Shown here: positions 1 through 14,000 of the stretch, in pieces
Layout: every line of letters begins with the position of its first letter
Position numbering within the stretch: the stretch's first letter is position 1
Notes under the pieces: model-generated
What the model was told of the DNA's origin: nothing
Database searches by the model: none
Seen by the model: only the letters and a program-made list of their open reading frames with translations
Program-made: the position numbers and the translations under genes
DNA from: Chionis minor
Taxonomy: Eukaryota; Chordata; Aves; Charadriiformes; Chionididae
NCBI GenBank assembly: GCA_013398295.1
Contig: VZSF01002926.1
Span: 338,880-402,879, forward strand
DNA: 64,000 nucleotides
Direction: 5' to 3'

Positions 1-1913
1 GAGGTTTTATGAGAGTCATAGCATTTGTGGTGATGAACTCTCACGATTTGATCATAAGTGTTGTGATATTTCATTATTTTTACCCTTAAAATTCACGATT
101 CCTGGAGCCAGGTAATTGCATGAGAATCTCATCTTTTTCAACAGTTTTTGTGTGTTTAATTACATCAGTGCATTCAAAATACAAGGGGTCAAAAATCTCA
201 TCCTTTATTCTTAATTTGAAATCTCTGACTAAAAGCAGATTAAAAAAAATCTTTTGAGGAACTGGAATGTATTTGAGTTTTTGTGCTTGTAATTATATTG
301 CATTTAAGAGTAGCTTCAGTAGCAAGGCGGTTTGTTCATCAGGTTCGTTTTGGTGGTGTGTAGGGAGAAATCTAGAGCAGGATCCCTAGAATTTGCTATC
401 TAGTTAGATGGACAGCTATAATTGGAGAAAGGTCATAACAAAGTGAACACTTCAAACTGCTTGTAATAACATAACTGTAGATTTTTGGGATGATGACCAA
501 AAAAAAGTAGGAGAAGATGACGCAGGAAGGTGTGCTAAATGGAAAAAGATACTAAGGTCAGTAGAAAAGCGGAGTCACAAACCTCAGTTAGGCAGGAAAA
601 AAGTGTTGTCCGAATGTGTCTTCAGCTGTTTTTCCACATCTTCTTTCTCTACTGGGTCTGGCTGGTTTTCTCTTCCATTTTTCTTGATAGTTAACACAGG
701 CAAGGAACTTAAGATGCATCAGTATTCGCATATTATGTGTGGGTTTGGATGATGTTAGTCTCCCTTGACTGCCTGTGCTCAGAGGGATTGCTGGGTGGCG
801 AGTGGTGCTTTAACATTGCATATCTTCTTATTGTCACTGCGTTCTTCAAATCATTATTTGTATGAGTGACAAACTAGCTCCACCCTTTGCCTTCTAACTG
901 GCATTTCAGTTCTGTTGCTTTTTTTGATCTAACCATGTTCATTCTACTTCTGTTTACTCCCTGTGGCACTCTTCCTCTAACTGCAGTTCAGTGCTACCAT
1001 GCTTGATATTCCTTGGCCAGCTGACAGCTCACTTATCTAATGCACGTGGAGCCTAACAGTTTCATAGACAGGTACTACTTCTTGTCCTGGGCTTCTGGTC
1101 AGTAGGGTTTTTCCCCAACCTATATAATGAACTTTACCCTGCATGTAGTTGAACAGAAGTAATGGCTTCACAGAGGGTTATGAACTCTTCCTATTTAAAT
1201 TGCTAACGTACGAGTCTGACTAATGTTAACGTGTTTAGTCATTTACTTGTTGGCTATTCCAGCAGAAATGTTAGTCAAGCATTCTTAGATCACGGATGGA
1301 GTTTCAGTTTGTGAATAAATGAAATACCACCAGTTCTACCAGCAAAGCTGAGTACTTTGTCCTGAGACTTGCTGTGGATATTTTTTTGAAAATACGCAAG
1401 CAATCCTTAGTTGCCAAAATTACAGTTTTGGACAAATGTATGTTGTTCAGAAACATCTTACTTTAAAGTTAAAAAGTATTTTTCCATTCGTATTGTGTAT
1501 GTTCAGTTATATAGCCCTATACTTCATTCTTTATCTACTTTAACTTTTACAGTAATTTATTGGCAGAACAGACTCTGATAGCAAGACTCAGTTGAAGGCA
1601 GGCATTTTAGCCAAAAATTCTGCTACTGTTAATATTTAAGCATTTTGTAATGCACATAAATATTTGATTTATCACATGTTTTATGAAAACTTAGAACTGA
1701 ATCAGTCTGTGTTCCCTGAACTGTAGAATGTCATGACGAGCACTTTTATCAATCAGCATGGTTAGAATTTCAACACAGAAACTTTCTGCATTACGTATTA
1801 AGTGATCTTATTTGTCTTGATTAACTTTCTACTGCATATTTACATGATTACTAGAAAACAAAGGGAGGGGGAGAGAGAGAGATGCATGTAATCGTTTTTG
1901 TAATTTTTTTCAG
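1..1913 (+). other. MLLT10: MLLT10 intron, 3' part
   Basis: This stretch is intron upstream of the first visible coding exon. A short GA repeat (1862-1883) precedes a T-rich pyrimidine tract and the CAG acceptor at 1911-1913. I see no exon, RNA gene or recognisable young transposon in it. Confidence 0.75.
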
Positions 1914-2092
1914 GTATTTTTAGCAGCAATGATGTAGCAGTATCATTTCCAAATGCAGTATCTGGCTCAGGATCTAGCACTCCCGTTTCCAGTTCCCATT
2001 TACCTCAGCAGGCTTCAGGCCACTTGCAGCAAGTGGGAGCTCTGTCACCTTCAACTGCGCCTTCTATAACTACTGTTGTTGCTGCAACTCAG
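1914..2092 (+). CDS. MLLT10: MLLT10 exon, Ser/Pro-rich segment
   Basis: The exon begins after a T-rich tract plus CAG and ends at CAG|GTAAAC. Its 179 bases start with the last two bases of a split Gly codon and end on a complete Gln codon (phase 0). It encodes about 60 residues, opening [13 protein letters not shown] and closing ITTVVAATQ, and is rich in Ser, Gly and Pro. This segment lies upstream of the octapeptide motif in AF10 and has no known fold. The text matches vertebrate AF10 over its whole length. The phase-0 end does not match the next visible exon, which needs one incoming base. Confidence 0.94.
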
Positions 2093-5000
2093 GTAAACTA
2101 TCACAAGAGTTTAAGATAGCAAACCGTGTTATTGACCTGCTTATTTTCAATGTTAAAAGAAACGATAATTTGTTTGGAAAATAGGTTAATAAACATTGTA
2201 TTTGTTGTGAAAATGTTACAGTGGCTAGAAGTTCCCCATAATATTACATAGTCCCATCTTTTGTAGAGCACATAGATTTTTAAAAATGGTCTACGGAAGT
2301 GTATAGTAATAATGACTATGTTATAACTAGTAGCATAAACACTCCTTACAATCCTTCAGCACTCTAACCAATGTCTGTTATCAGAACAATGTTTTAAGAA
2401 AGGATTTAAAGAGGAAAACATGTAAAGTTTTGTAAATTTCATGCAAAAATGCTGGTACCAGTTAAAAAACAGAGGGTTTTATTTGGGAGATTTGACAACT
2501 GGACAACTAAGACTAGCCCTTGACCCTTTCAGTGGTCAATACTGACATCTTGATAGCAAATGAAAGTTGACATGTATGCTACAGTTTTGTGTTTGAAAGG
2601 TCATACAAATGAAGACACGTAATTTGTGTTTCATGATGAAGGGATAAGGGAGGCGCTGGAGGAGTGCAGAAGGGTGACATAGTCAAAGTAATGAACCAGA
2701 AAAAATAACTTTATGATAGTATTTTGTATGAATTTTAGTTGGGCAAGATTGCATTGATTGAGCAAGAGAGTATGAAGTTATAGAGAGCCGCCATGGTTAG
2801 AGTGTAAGTATGAAGGAATACTGTACTGGAGATGATGTTTTTATACTTTCTGTTTCTCGTATTTTGCATTTTCTGATGGGATCCTATTTTGCAATGAATG
2901 TATCAAATACATCTTTTTTGTGTGAATATAAACCATCAACTTCTCTGGAGTCTACAGTGTTTTAAGATAGTGGATATAAACCTGAAGAATTAAAATCAGA
3001 CTTAATACCTACATACTTATATGCACATGTGTGTATACGCACTTGTGTGTGTGTATAGTACGTACATAGCAGAAATACTATGTGCAGGCCAACACAGAAT
3101 AGAATTCAATATCGAATAACACTTTGTTGTTATAGGTGGCAGTTTGTATTTTTACATAATTAGTCTGGACTGGTTTCCTGAAGAAATAAGGCTTGCGTTA
3201 CGCCAGTGTGTCTGTGTGACTTCTGTCTTGTAGCTTTGGAACCTGTTGGCCAATTTCACACAAAAATGGGTGACATTTCTGTTCCGCAAATCAATAGAAA
3301 CCATTTTAGAGAAATGAATTAAAAATACAATGCTTTGGTGAAGAGCCAATGTAGTTTTTGTGAAGGGAAATCATGACCAATTGGAGGTTGTGGGTTTTTT
3401 TTAAATTCCCAAAGAGCGTTACACAACATAACTCACTGAGGACACTTAAATTGAGCAGTCTGGAGACAAGGGAGAGGTTGTGACATATTTTAGTAGTAGA
3501 TTAAAAGATTTGAAAAAACCCGAACAAGTAGATGTTCAGTTTTCACAGTGGAGAGTTTTACCATCAGTGTTATGGACATTTGTACAGCTCAATATATTCA
3601 TAAACGATCTGGGAAAAGGAGGAGGAACAGAAGAGTTTGCTGGTTATGCTAGGTTGTGCAATGAGCTATTACGAAGATGAGCTGTCACAAACTACTGAAA
3701 AGCCTTACCAGCCTGTGCAGACAAGGTGGTAAGAGAGCAAATGAAATCCATGTTAAAGGGAAAAGGCAGTTGCTATTCAAAACAGATACCATAGATACCA
3801 AAACAGGTACAAGAAGAGCCGTGGTAGTGAACAATGGCAAGGAACAGCATCTTTGTAAGGAATGAGTAAATAGTGTGGGAATCTTGACCTGAAAAAGGGA
3901 AGCTGAGATGGGGTAAGACAAAGGTCTGTGAAATCATGAAAGACATGAAAAAGTTAAGTAAGAACTGTGCACCATCACTTCTATGTGTTAAACTCTGTTG
4001 GTGGACAAACAGATTCAAAAAGGAATGGGACAGAGCCCATGTTTAGCAGGCAGGAACAGAAATACTGAAGTATTTTTTTTTTTTGTCCCAAAAAGGTGAA
4101 GTATATCCTAGGAGGTGCTTTTTCTTAGTGTTTAGCTGAATTAGGGAGCCCTCCATAGGTTAAGTGCTTAAAATTCCTATCTTTCCTTTGGCTCTGTTTT
4201 TTGGGGATGTGTTGGTTTTTTTCATTGGTTGGGGGTTTTTTTCCCCCAGAGGAGTCGTGTATCTTACCTCAGTACCTAATATGTTTTCAAGTGGTCATAG
4301 ATTTACATTTCAGGATCTTATTCACAGCTACTACCGTTTTAAGAGTCTTTTGGTTCTGAACTATAAAGGGAGGTTCAAATGATGAGAAATCTTGGTTGAC
4401 AGCCTTAGAAGGGCACTCCTGTGTTTGCACAGAGAATTAATGAAGTCTTAGGCTGCTTCAATGATTCTAGGGCTATACTTTGGTACCTAGTGTCTGCCAG
4501 CTGGAAATTGGTAAAGGCATAGTCTTTGTTTTTTCTTGTATCAGTGGTGTCAATGCTTAAATTTGAACTTGGCCCTTCCATATTCTGAACCATTATACAG
4601 GCATTGATATTTAAGCTCAACATCATGCCTCGGATAAGCTGTGTAGTATTACACGTCTCTAAGTTATGCTCTGCAGCCAAGGCACCTATGTTTATTGTCC
4701 CAAACATTTTTCCGTTCTGTATTCCCTGTCTTCACCATTTGCAGTTAGACTGGCACTTTTCCTTTTTGTCTGGTATCCAGTGACATCCAACAGGTAGGCA
4801 GTGGACACGTGCAGTTGAAGCAAAATTGCTTTAACTGTCATCTTTGTAGTAGTTTTGATTGTTTGTTTGGAGTTTTTTTGTTACCCTGCTGATTTACCAG
4901 TTTTGAGAGAAACTTTCTACAAAGAAGCTGTATTGGCAAGAGGTGCACAATCAGTTGGCTTTAAGATCGGTGGATGCAGTTCTTTGTCATTTATGGGGAA

Positions 5001-8000
5001 AATGGAGTTTACAGAGTACTTTCTAGCATGGAGGAGAAAGAAGATAGATGCCTATTGTGAATTTTAAAATATTAAGTGCTTTCATGTCCTGGTTGAGGTT
5101 TAGGATCGGTGGTACTTCTGTCATTGCACCAGGCAGATTAGATGCTTTTTCCTAACTTTCAAGACTTGAAAATACCAAGCAGGTCGCCCTGCTGGAAGTG
5201 TCTTTGATTCACACTTAATCATGACAACCACCTGTAATGTGCCATTGTTTTTCCTGGATTCTGGGAGTCTATTTCAGTTTCTGTTCATTAGGTCCTTACT
5301 AGTGTTTGAAGAGACTCAGTTAAGAGCACCTATTTGACCATGCAGTTGTTCTCTAATTCAAGAGAATCAATTTTTTTTTTTTTTTCACGTGGTTATCATA
5401 AATGACTGATTATACTTCAAAGGTTACGGTTTGCCTACTTAGTTCTGCAAAGTTTTATCGGAGTGTTGTGTCTGCTTGCTGGGCTCTTGGGGATGTATTC
5501 TCAGTGTTTACCCACCTCTTCACCATGAAATTCTTCAAATAACAGTGTGCTAATGTGTTTTTTGTGTGGTGTTCTAATTAAAAGACAGTCAAGCGAGATG
5601 CTAGGTGTACATACAATGGTTGTAAGTTAAGGTAAGCTTGTGTCTCTATAGCAAAAGTAATAAATTAAAAAGTAGGTTTTAATTAAACTATTTGTTAAGA
5701 GAGCAAGTACACCCAAACCTTGCTTGCTTAATGGTTTGTTCAGGATGGCAGACATGCAATTGGAATAGTACTAAAAATTGGAATAGCCTTAAAGATGTGC
5801 TGCTAGGGTGCACTCCTCTAAGATGTCAGCTGTTAAGTTTTTTTAGATATCTGTTGGGCATTTGTAATTACGATATTGGGGACATCATAAATTTGTCAAA
5901 TTTTGATGGACATTTGGCCTTTTTTTTTTTTTTTAAAGCAAGGGTTTTAAGAAATTCTAAAGAGAAGGTCTTGGGGAAAAAATACATTTCCATGGAATTG
6001 GTCCCAAAATTGGCTTAACTATTTTGATTAGGAGGTTATAGTGGGCATCTAATAGAGAAAACTGCATTCATAGTATTGAGAAAACTTGCAAGCAATTGAA
6101 AGCAACTGTCCTAAAGTGAGAAAATTAGGTAATACTACTGTGCCTTTTGTTATTTTTGAATAACTGCTATGCCCATATAAAACTTGATTAAAACCCCCAA
6201 GTGCTGCTTTTTGCTTCAACAGCTAAACAACACTGAGTTCAAGGCTTAAAAAAACCCCAATGGCTTGAAAATCCTGGATTTTTATTCTTTCATTCTATTG
6301 TCTAGTGTGATAGTTCCCATAGTGGGGTTTTTGTTTGTTTTTAAGACAAAAACACAGTATGGACCTTGTTGCAATCATCTTTTCTTTTGTGTCTCATTTT
6401 CTTCTCCTGCATGCGACTCATAATTTTTATTCCAATCTAATAAATCCAGAAGAGATTATTAGCTTATGTTCCATGCTGTGCCATAACTGAATTTAAATGC
6501 TGGTGTTCCTCACCAGGTGGGAATCAGTGGTCTAGTAAAAATGCCGCTTGCTGGAAAGGCAGAATTTTTTTTTGCATCCTATTTCTCTTTTTTATGTGTC
6601 TTGAGCATAGCCTCAGATAGGTTACACTGCTTAATTTGGTGAGGCTTTATTAGCATACCAATGCATTTAACAATTGCAAGACTGCAGGAAAAAAGGGATA
6701 CAGGAAAGAAGGTACAGCTCATGCAAATATTTGCTCCTGGTTTTCTGTGAATTGGTCCTCTTGATGTGTTTGTAGGTACTGCCTGTTTTGCATGTAACAG
6801 CAAATTACTATATTCCAAACTACTGTCTTTCCTCTCAGAAGCATGCCTTTAACTTTTGCATGAATATTAATTTGTGTTCTGTTGTTGAGAAAAATCACTT
6901 TCTTGCATTTGCATTTTGAATACTGTCTTACTTTTTCCAGGTTAAGCCAAGTCACAAGTTGCACCACTCCAAGGTCCTGTGCTCCATCTGAAAGATTTCC
7001 TTGTGTTTCATAATTATAGCAGAAATGTTTGTCATACTGTTCTTTAAGTTCTGTGTTGCTCTTTCTGACAAGTTATTCTTAGTGATTAGCATATGTTCAT
7101 AAAAAAAGCGGTGACCTGGGTGCCTCAGTACCTTTTGGTATCGTACAGCAGGATTTGTTTTCTGCTTTCTCAAGAAATGGTTGTTGTCAGATTCTTCTTT
7201 TTTTATTCTTTTTTTAAAAATTTTTACTTAGTATAGCTAGTATTTTATAATGAAATGTTTGCTACTTTGGTCGAGATTGAGATTGAAATTGGTCAAAGCT
7301 GTCTCTTCTTTTTGATGATTTAAATGAGTGAAATTACCCCACTAGTGCTCTGTGGCCATTTGTTTCTGACATCTCTGTTCAGAATACAGGATCGAACTGC
7401 AGAAATGGAAGTAAAGGTTTTTGATAGTTTTTTTCCAGTCATTGATAATTAAAGCCACCTTTCAGACTGTATTCTGTTTAAGAAAAAAAATGCATTTAAG
7501 TATCTTGTCTTGTCATTTCAATAGTATTTTTAGTTGGAGTGGAAAGGGCATGTAGTGGTTTCTTTAAGACATACAGTAGACTTGATTTAAACATTTGTAG
7601 CTCTTGGACTCTTTGGTGCTAGTATTGTATGATTCAGTAATTTACGGACTTCACACTATAGTAATCTTGGTTTATTCAGAAATTTTCAGTATTTATTCTT
7701 ATTCTGGAAATTTAATACGATCAAATTGTGACTTTTTTTCCTTCTCCAATGTCATGGTATCTGTGCTCTTAGTGACTGTAATAAGCTCATCTGTGAGGCA
7801 ATTTCAAGCAATGTTGCACATACTTGTCACTAACCTGTTTTACAGATACAATCCAAAAGATTATTTTTTCTTTCTTAGTACAGAGGGAAAAATGTTTTTT
7901 GCTAGTGGATTCTTCTTTCTTTTTTAAGCGATTTTTCTTCCTCTGCAGCTTCGGTTTTATTTTCTTCCTCCCTCTTACTTTATACAATGTGTTGCCTTTG

Positions 8001-11000
8001 ACACACAAGCAGCTAATAAAGGGAAGGAAAAGGACAAGAGGTATCTGTAGTAGCGGTCCTTATGGCTTGCACAGAGCTAGGGAAACTGAGTATTTGCTGT
8101 TCCTTACTCTTTTTAGCCCAGTATTTATTTGTGATGGCATGATAGATAGGTCCACTTCAGCATAGTGTAATGAACTACTGCCTCCATGGTGGTGATGTGA
8201 TAATTGGGAAGGTGCTGCTACTCAGTTGCAATTCTAAGTGAAATAAGTTTGCTTTAATCACTTCCATTATCCCCTCTGAAGTTCGTTTGGCTTTACTCCG
8301 CTTAGGAGCAGTAGAAAAACAGCAGGGTTTTCTTTAGCATTCATATAGTGGTGGTTATCCTCCTTTGTCTGATCCAGCTTTTAGAGGGAGATAAGGCTTT
8401 TTTTTTTTCAATAGATCTGGAGTTATTTGTTAACAATAGAAGAATGTGAAAGCTCAGGAATCCTGAGATCTTTTCAGATTCTGAATGTAGGGCACCTGAT
8501 GTTTCAGATGCTTCTGTCCTGTGGTTTTTATTGTCTCACTTTCTGAATTAGTCTAGTCCCTGATCTGTAGTCCCCTGGTCTTTTTTCACATCACTAGTTT
8601 ACACTATTTTTGTCTCCCTGTTTTAGTGGTTTTTTTCTTGTCATAGTTTAAGTCTGCTCATCATTTTGCATGCTACCAAGGGAACTTTCTCCTCCTTTTT
8701 CTTTTCTATTCTGGCACCCATGAGAAAATAAGTGAAAACACAGGAAAAAGGAACCCTATTCTTAGTTCTTGTCCTTAACACCAGAGAAGCTGTTGGGAAG
8801 GCAGTTTTGGGAGCAATCTTATTTTTACCTTCCGAAACAGCAGTGGAGTTATGAGAGAATTTCACAATACAGCTTCAACAAGTAGTCTTTGCTGAAAATT
8901 TAAGTTGATAGGGTTTTTTGGAAGTCTTCAGAAGGGGGATTTTGGCATTTTCGTAGGACAATAAAATGCACATACCTGATTGGTATTGCTGCTGAGTTGG
9001 CAGTTGTAGCCTCAAATTATGGATGTCATATTCTCAAAGGCGGTATGGCCAAGGAAGATGCTCCTTTGTCCAATTCTGTTTCCTAGTCTTGCTCAGAGAA
9101 ACATACCCTGTTTCCTGCCTTTTTTTTTTTTTTTTTTNNNNNNNNNNNNNNTTTTTTTTTTTTTTTTTTTTAAATTAAGTATTCATCTCAAAGTAAACGT
9201 GAGGAAGGGAGGAAAATTTCAGGTTAAGCATCTGAAGTTTGCTAGAGCTGGACAGGCGAAAGTTAAGTCCATTTAAGGGAAGTTTCTGGGCCAGCCTCTC
9301 TGTGGGTACTCTGGAAAATGGCAGGTCTATTATCTGTCAGCTTGTAATGAACTTTTCTTTGGGGAGCAGAATGAATACATGAAAAAAGACAAATTGCCCT
9401 CAGTTCTAGGACATTGGGATGTGACAGATGTGACAATCTCATACTTACGTAATCTGCAGTAGATCGTGGGCTGCCTAAGTGAGCTTCCTGCCTTGCTCCC
9501 ACAGGTACACATCACAACCACGTATAATGGCTGAGGTTAAGAATTTAGTGTGATGCTCTTGCAGACACCTTTGGACCAGGACATCTTAAGACTTAAAAGT
9601 AGAGACTTTGAAATGATCTCAACAAACTTATTTAAGTAGTAATCCTTTCTTGCAATGCGAAGGAAATAATCCTAATTATGGTAAACTACATTAGACATGT
9701 AATCAGAAATGTTTTCCATAATTTAGGAAGACCCTTAAGCTCTTTTTTCCTTTTTTTTCAGGCTACTTTTGGAAATCTGTTTCTTAATATAGAAATAGTT
9801 GAGATGTTGAATGCCAGAATAGTTCTTACGAAGTCCAGAGTGGAGATAGTATAGATTTCTACTGCTTGTCTGCAAAGCTAGTAATGAGTGTGTGCCTTGT
9901 GGTGAAACCTCTCACTACTTAGAAATCAGTAATTTATGTAAATCAGAGACAGCGCCTATGAAGGTATGTTAATGTATTGCTAAATTTCTCTAAAATATGC
10001 TTCTCCTCTGGTGGTCATGACATCAGGTTGTACCAGTCTTTTGCTGATACTAATTCATTTGATGTAATCTAGAGTTAAGTGATCTTTCCTGCCAAGAAAC
10101 AGTATGTTTAGTAAGTTCTATTAGCCCATTTTTTAAAGCTGTTTATACATTTCCCTACAGTGTGTGGTGTGGTGGGGTTTTTGTTTGTGGGGTGGGTTTT
10201 GTTTCTTTTTTTTTTTCTTAAGATCCGACATAAAAGTAGCAGGTTTTACAAATATGTGGTTAGTTTGGTTGTATTTTCTGCATTTTTCTTTCTAAAGATG
10301 GTTTGTATTACCTTTAACGTGAGTGGTAATTAAAAAGAGAATAATAAAACACCTGGAGATCCTGATATTGCATGGCTTAAGCAGTATGCTTCTAGAAAAA
10401 GGAAATAATTTCCTTACTGCAGTACTAGAATTCTCTAATCAATAGAAACTGTGGATACATGAAAACCAATTAACATATTTTATGTGACTATGAAAACACC
10501 TCTTGATGATAAGATCTCTCTAAAGAGGTTCCTACCCACTGGGTCAAAGGTAAAATATCAGTATGGATCACAGACCGTTTGGATGCTGAAATTACTCTGT
10601 TCTCCCTATCTTGTAACTTTAGAAAAAGATACAAAAGGAAAAGGCAGCACAAAAAGAAATCATTCTTAATAAAGTACGTTGCTCATCCTTGGGACTCATT
10701 GCCACAGGAAATTGCCAGTGCTGGTAGCTTTAGAAAGTGTGCTAAATGCATCCCTCAGCATGTTGTAGGCAGAGAGGGGTTTGGTATTGTGGTGTAAGAT
10801 GTTAATGCAAAATAGTGACTTTCCTTCCAAAAGCACTAAACCGTATTTGTGTCACAGCCACTTAAATTTAAGAGACTTGCAAAATTAAAAATGTAAAAGA
10901 ACCATGCTACTGGAGGTTTTTCCATCTACATTTTCTTGTGTGTCACTTAAAAGCTGTTTTAATTCCTTGTTACTGCTAGGCAAAATGGGTAAAAATCTAA

Positions 11001-14000
11001 TTTTCTTCTCATTCAATCTAACTGAGGATTTTTGGGGTGGGGGTGGAGGAGAGTAGCAAGGAGGAAGAATTTACAGCCAGAGGGAAAATTCCTTCTAACA
11101 TGTGACTCAAGTAGAAGAACAAAGGAATCATAGTTGCAAGTAATCTAGTATTTAGCCCAATTAAAATCTTTACTTTTTGTATTTTCCTGTCACTTCAGTT
11201 AGAGTGTCTTCGGGTAGACTTAAGCAATATTCAGGTATTCTGAAAGGCAGTTGCATGATTTTGCGCAGTGCTGCATGCTGAGACAACTGCATCAATGTTT
11301 CAGTCTAGCAATAAATGTTTTCTGCCTTCAAGCTGAAGCTTATTTAGCTTGGCTTATCTGGTGCTGCTGTAGCAACCATCAGTCTCCAGGCAACTGAGGC
11401 ACATTGACCTCTTCATTGAACTGAGTGTAGCACTACTTCAATTTAGCTGCCTGAGACAATAGTAATGGTGTTGAATGTGAAAAGTGTGAGGTTTTCTACT
11501 CTGTATGCAGTGGAAAGAATAAATAAAAATATTTAGATGAAACCGGATGTTTAGGTTTGACTTGAAGAAGATTTCAAGTTTACACGGTGTATCCTTTGTT
11601 ACAAGCTGCAAAGTTCTTTGCCGAGGCAGTGTCCTTATAGGCCTTGTATAAAATGTTGGGAATCTTGCAAGCACTTTTACACAGCAGTAATTGTGCTACT
11701 GTAGGTATTTGTTTCATCACTTAAATAGCAAAGATTATTGGGGTTTATTTAGGAAGTTAAAATGTAAGTGTTTGTAAGTGCTTGATCCTTTATTATTACT
11801 ATTTTTTTTAAATTATAGATGATCTTGAAAGTAGTTACTTTTTTCTGGAATCCATTATTTGCCATATGACGAGTGTCTGGCTTCCTTTGGAACATTCACG
11901 TGAAGAAAATAGATCACTATATGGATGTACTGTGTTTATTTCCTAATCAAGTCATTCTTTCTGCTAGTCAATATGAGAGCGAAATTGTGATTCCTGATAC
12001 ATAGGTTAATGTTCTTAAGGAAAACAGATTCTTGCGTAAGGTATTTCTTCCATTATATATGTAGAGCACATACAGGTTAAGTGCTATGAAGGCAGAGGTA
12101 GATCGACAGGATGGAGGAACAAACTTGAGGTAAAAGGGATTTGTGTGGAGATGATAGCTCTGTTTTCAGTTAGGTTTGTGGGCGAGGTGGAGGAATCCCA
12201 GGGTCTTATCTCTGTAAAGCCTCCTTTTTCAAAAACAAAACAAACAGACAAAGAAGTCCTCTCAATGGGTAACATTCTAGTAAGTTTTCGCACAAGTCTC
12301 TTTTTCTGTCTAGTTCATAAATAAATAGATTTTAATTGTTTAACATGGAAGAGATGAGTGAACTGGTAGTACGGTTGAGGTTATGGCTTTTTCACATTAT
12401 TGGAAGATAGACTTTCTACCCATGTGGTTTTTAATGACTTGATGTGCCCTTGTTGTACACTGGGCAGAGGTATAAATTAGTTTCTGTAGGTGTGCCATTA
12501 ATTTTTCATTTTGCCTTTCAAATCCCACTGTGTTTCCCAGTTGCATTCATTCATGCCCTTCTTGGAAAATATTTGAGTGCTGCTGTTTGAAGGTTAGATA
12601 GTTTCATTTAATTGAAGGATTTATTTGTACATTTAATCAAAACAATTGATTCTCAAAGACAATATTTGATTATTTACTTGTTCATAAGCAAGAGTCTTCA
12701 TTACATCTAGAAGTTCAAGGTATTTATTTTTGCTTGTAACATAAAAAGTACTAATGATGTGAATAATGTATCTGTAAGATGACTTTACTTGTCATGTATA
12801 CAGTTTTCCTGGCAGATTTTAATTATAATAATTTGTACATTTGTAATTAATGCTGTTTTGGTTGAAAAGTTGCTTTTTTCCTTCTTAAGATATCACAAAC
12901 CCTTTTTCTGATTTCATTTTAACTTTTCCAGCCTCCTAATTAAACTTTTCGGTTAATTCTTTTATTTCAGCCAGTTAGTAAAAACATTTATTGTACATTG
13001 CACATTGATTGTATCTGCTTTAAAAAACCCCAAACTTTAAGGACTTCAAAGTGCTTGGATGGTAATGGTGGCAGTATGGGATGGGTTATGTTTTCAATCC
13101 CAGTGTTGCTTTCATAGAATGAATGAGTAAAAGACCACGGTGGATGTTTGGGGTTGATTCACATTGGTGATGTATGTATGATAGCAGGTGAGGTGAAGTT
13201 AGCTGCAAAAAGTGCATTTTCTGCTTACAGTCATCAATAGTGCTATAGGCTGTTTTAGTCAAAAAGTCTGTACAGTTTCCGTGAAAATTCATTGTGTTCA
13301 ACTTATGGCTATGAAAACCAAAATGCAAATTTAAAAGGTGTAAATGAAAGTATCGGTTTAGTTAAAATACATAGAGTTTGTTGTGCTGCATTTTAGTATT
13401 ATTTTGTGTTAATGCTAGTTGTTTTGAAAAGCCGTATGATGATTTTAAGAGGAAATGTTGAGACAGTGTTTTATTAAGAATTTTCTGTGTTGTCCTCAAT
13501 TCCATCTGTATTTCTTGGCATATAGGAAAATAGACAAGAATTTGGAAATTTTTTTCCATTGGAAACAAGGTCTAGATAAGATTTCTAAGCAAATTCCATA
13601 TTTGTGGTGAAAATACGCAAGGTTGCAGCAAGTGATGCATGAAAAGCTGTTGAAGTGGCAGAACTTCCTCTTGAGCTTCCTAAAATTTGGTTGTATTGCT
13701 GCAGTTAAATGCAGTCTGACCATCCTTCTGTGGTGTGCGTTGCCATCCCAAATGAAGGGCTAACGGAATTTGGAGAGGGCAAGTGATGATGTGTAGCAGT
13801 GCTTCCCCCACATCTCCTAAATGGAGTTAAAGATGGTACCAGAAGCACTGGAAGAATAAAAGGAAGCAATAGCGCCTTCTTTCCATTGCATAGAATATCC
13901 AGGAAAAGGCAACTGTTACATGCTTCCCATAGCATAACTGGCCTTAAAAATTCTGGGAATGAAAATCACTTTTCTTCACTTGTTCAGGTTAAGCTAGGAA

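Noticed and set aside
9019..9276. Open frame across the poly-T/N region
   Set aside because: It is a Phe run created by poly-T and unknown bases, with no similarity to a protein.
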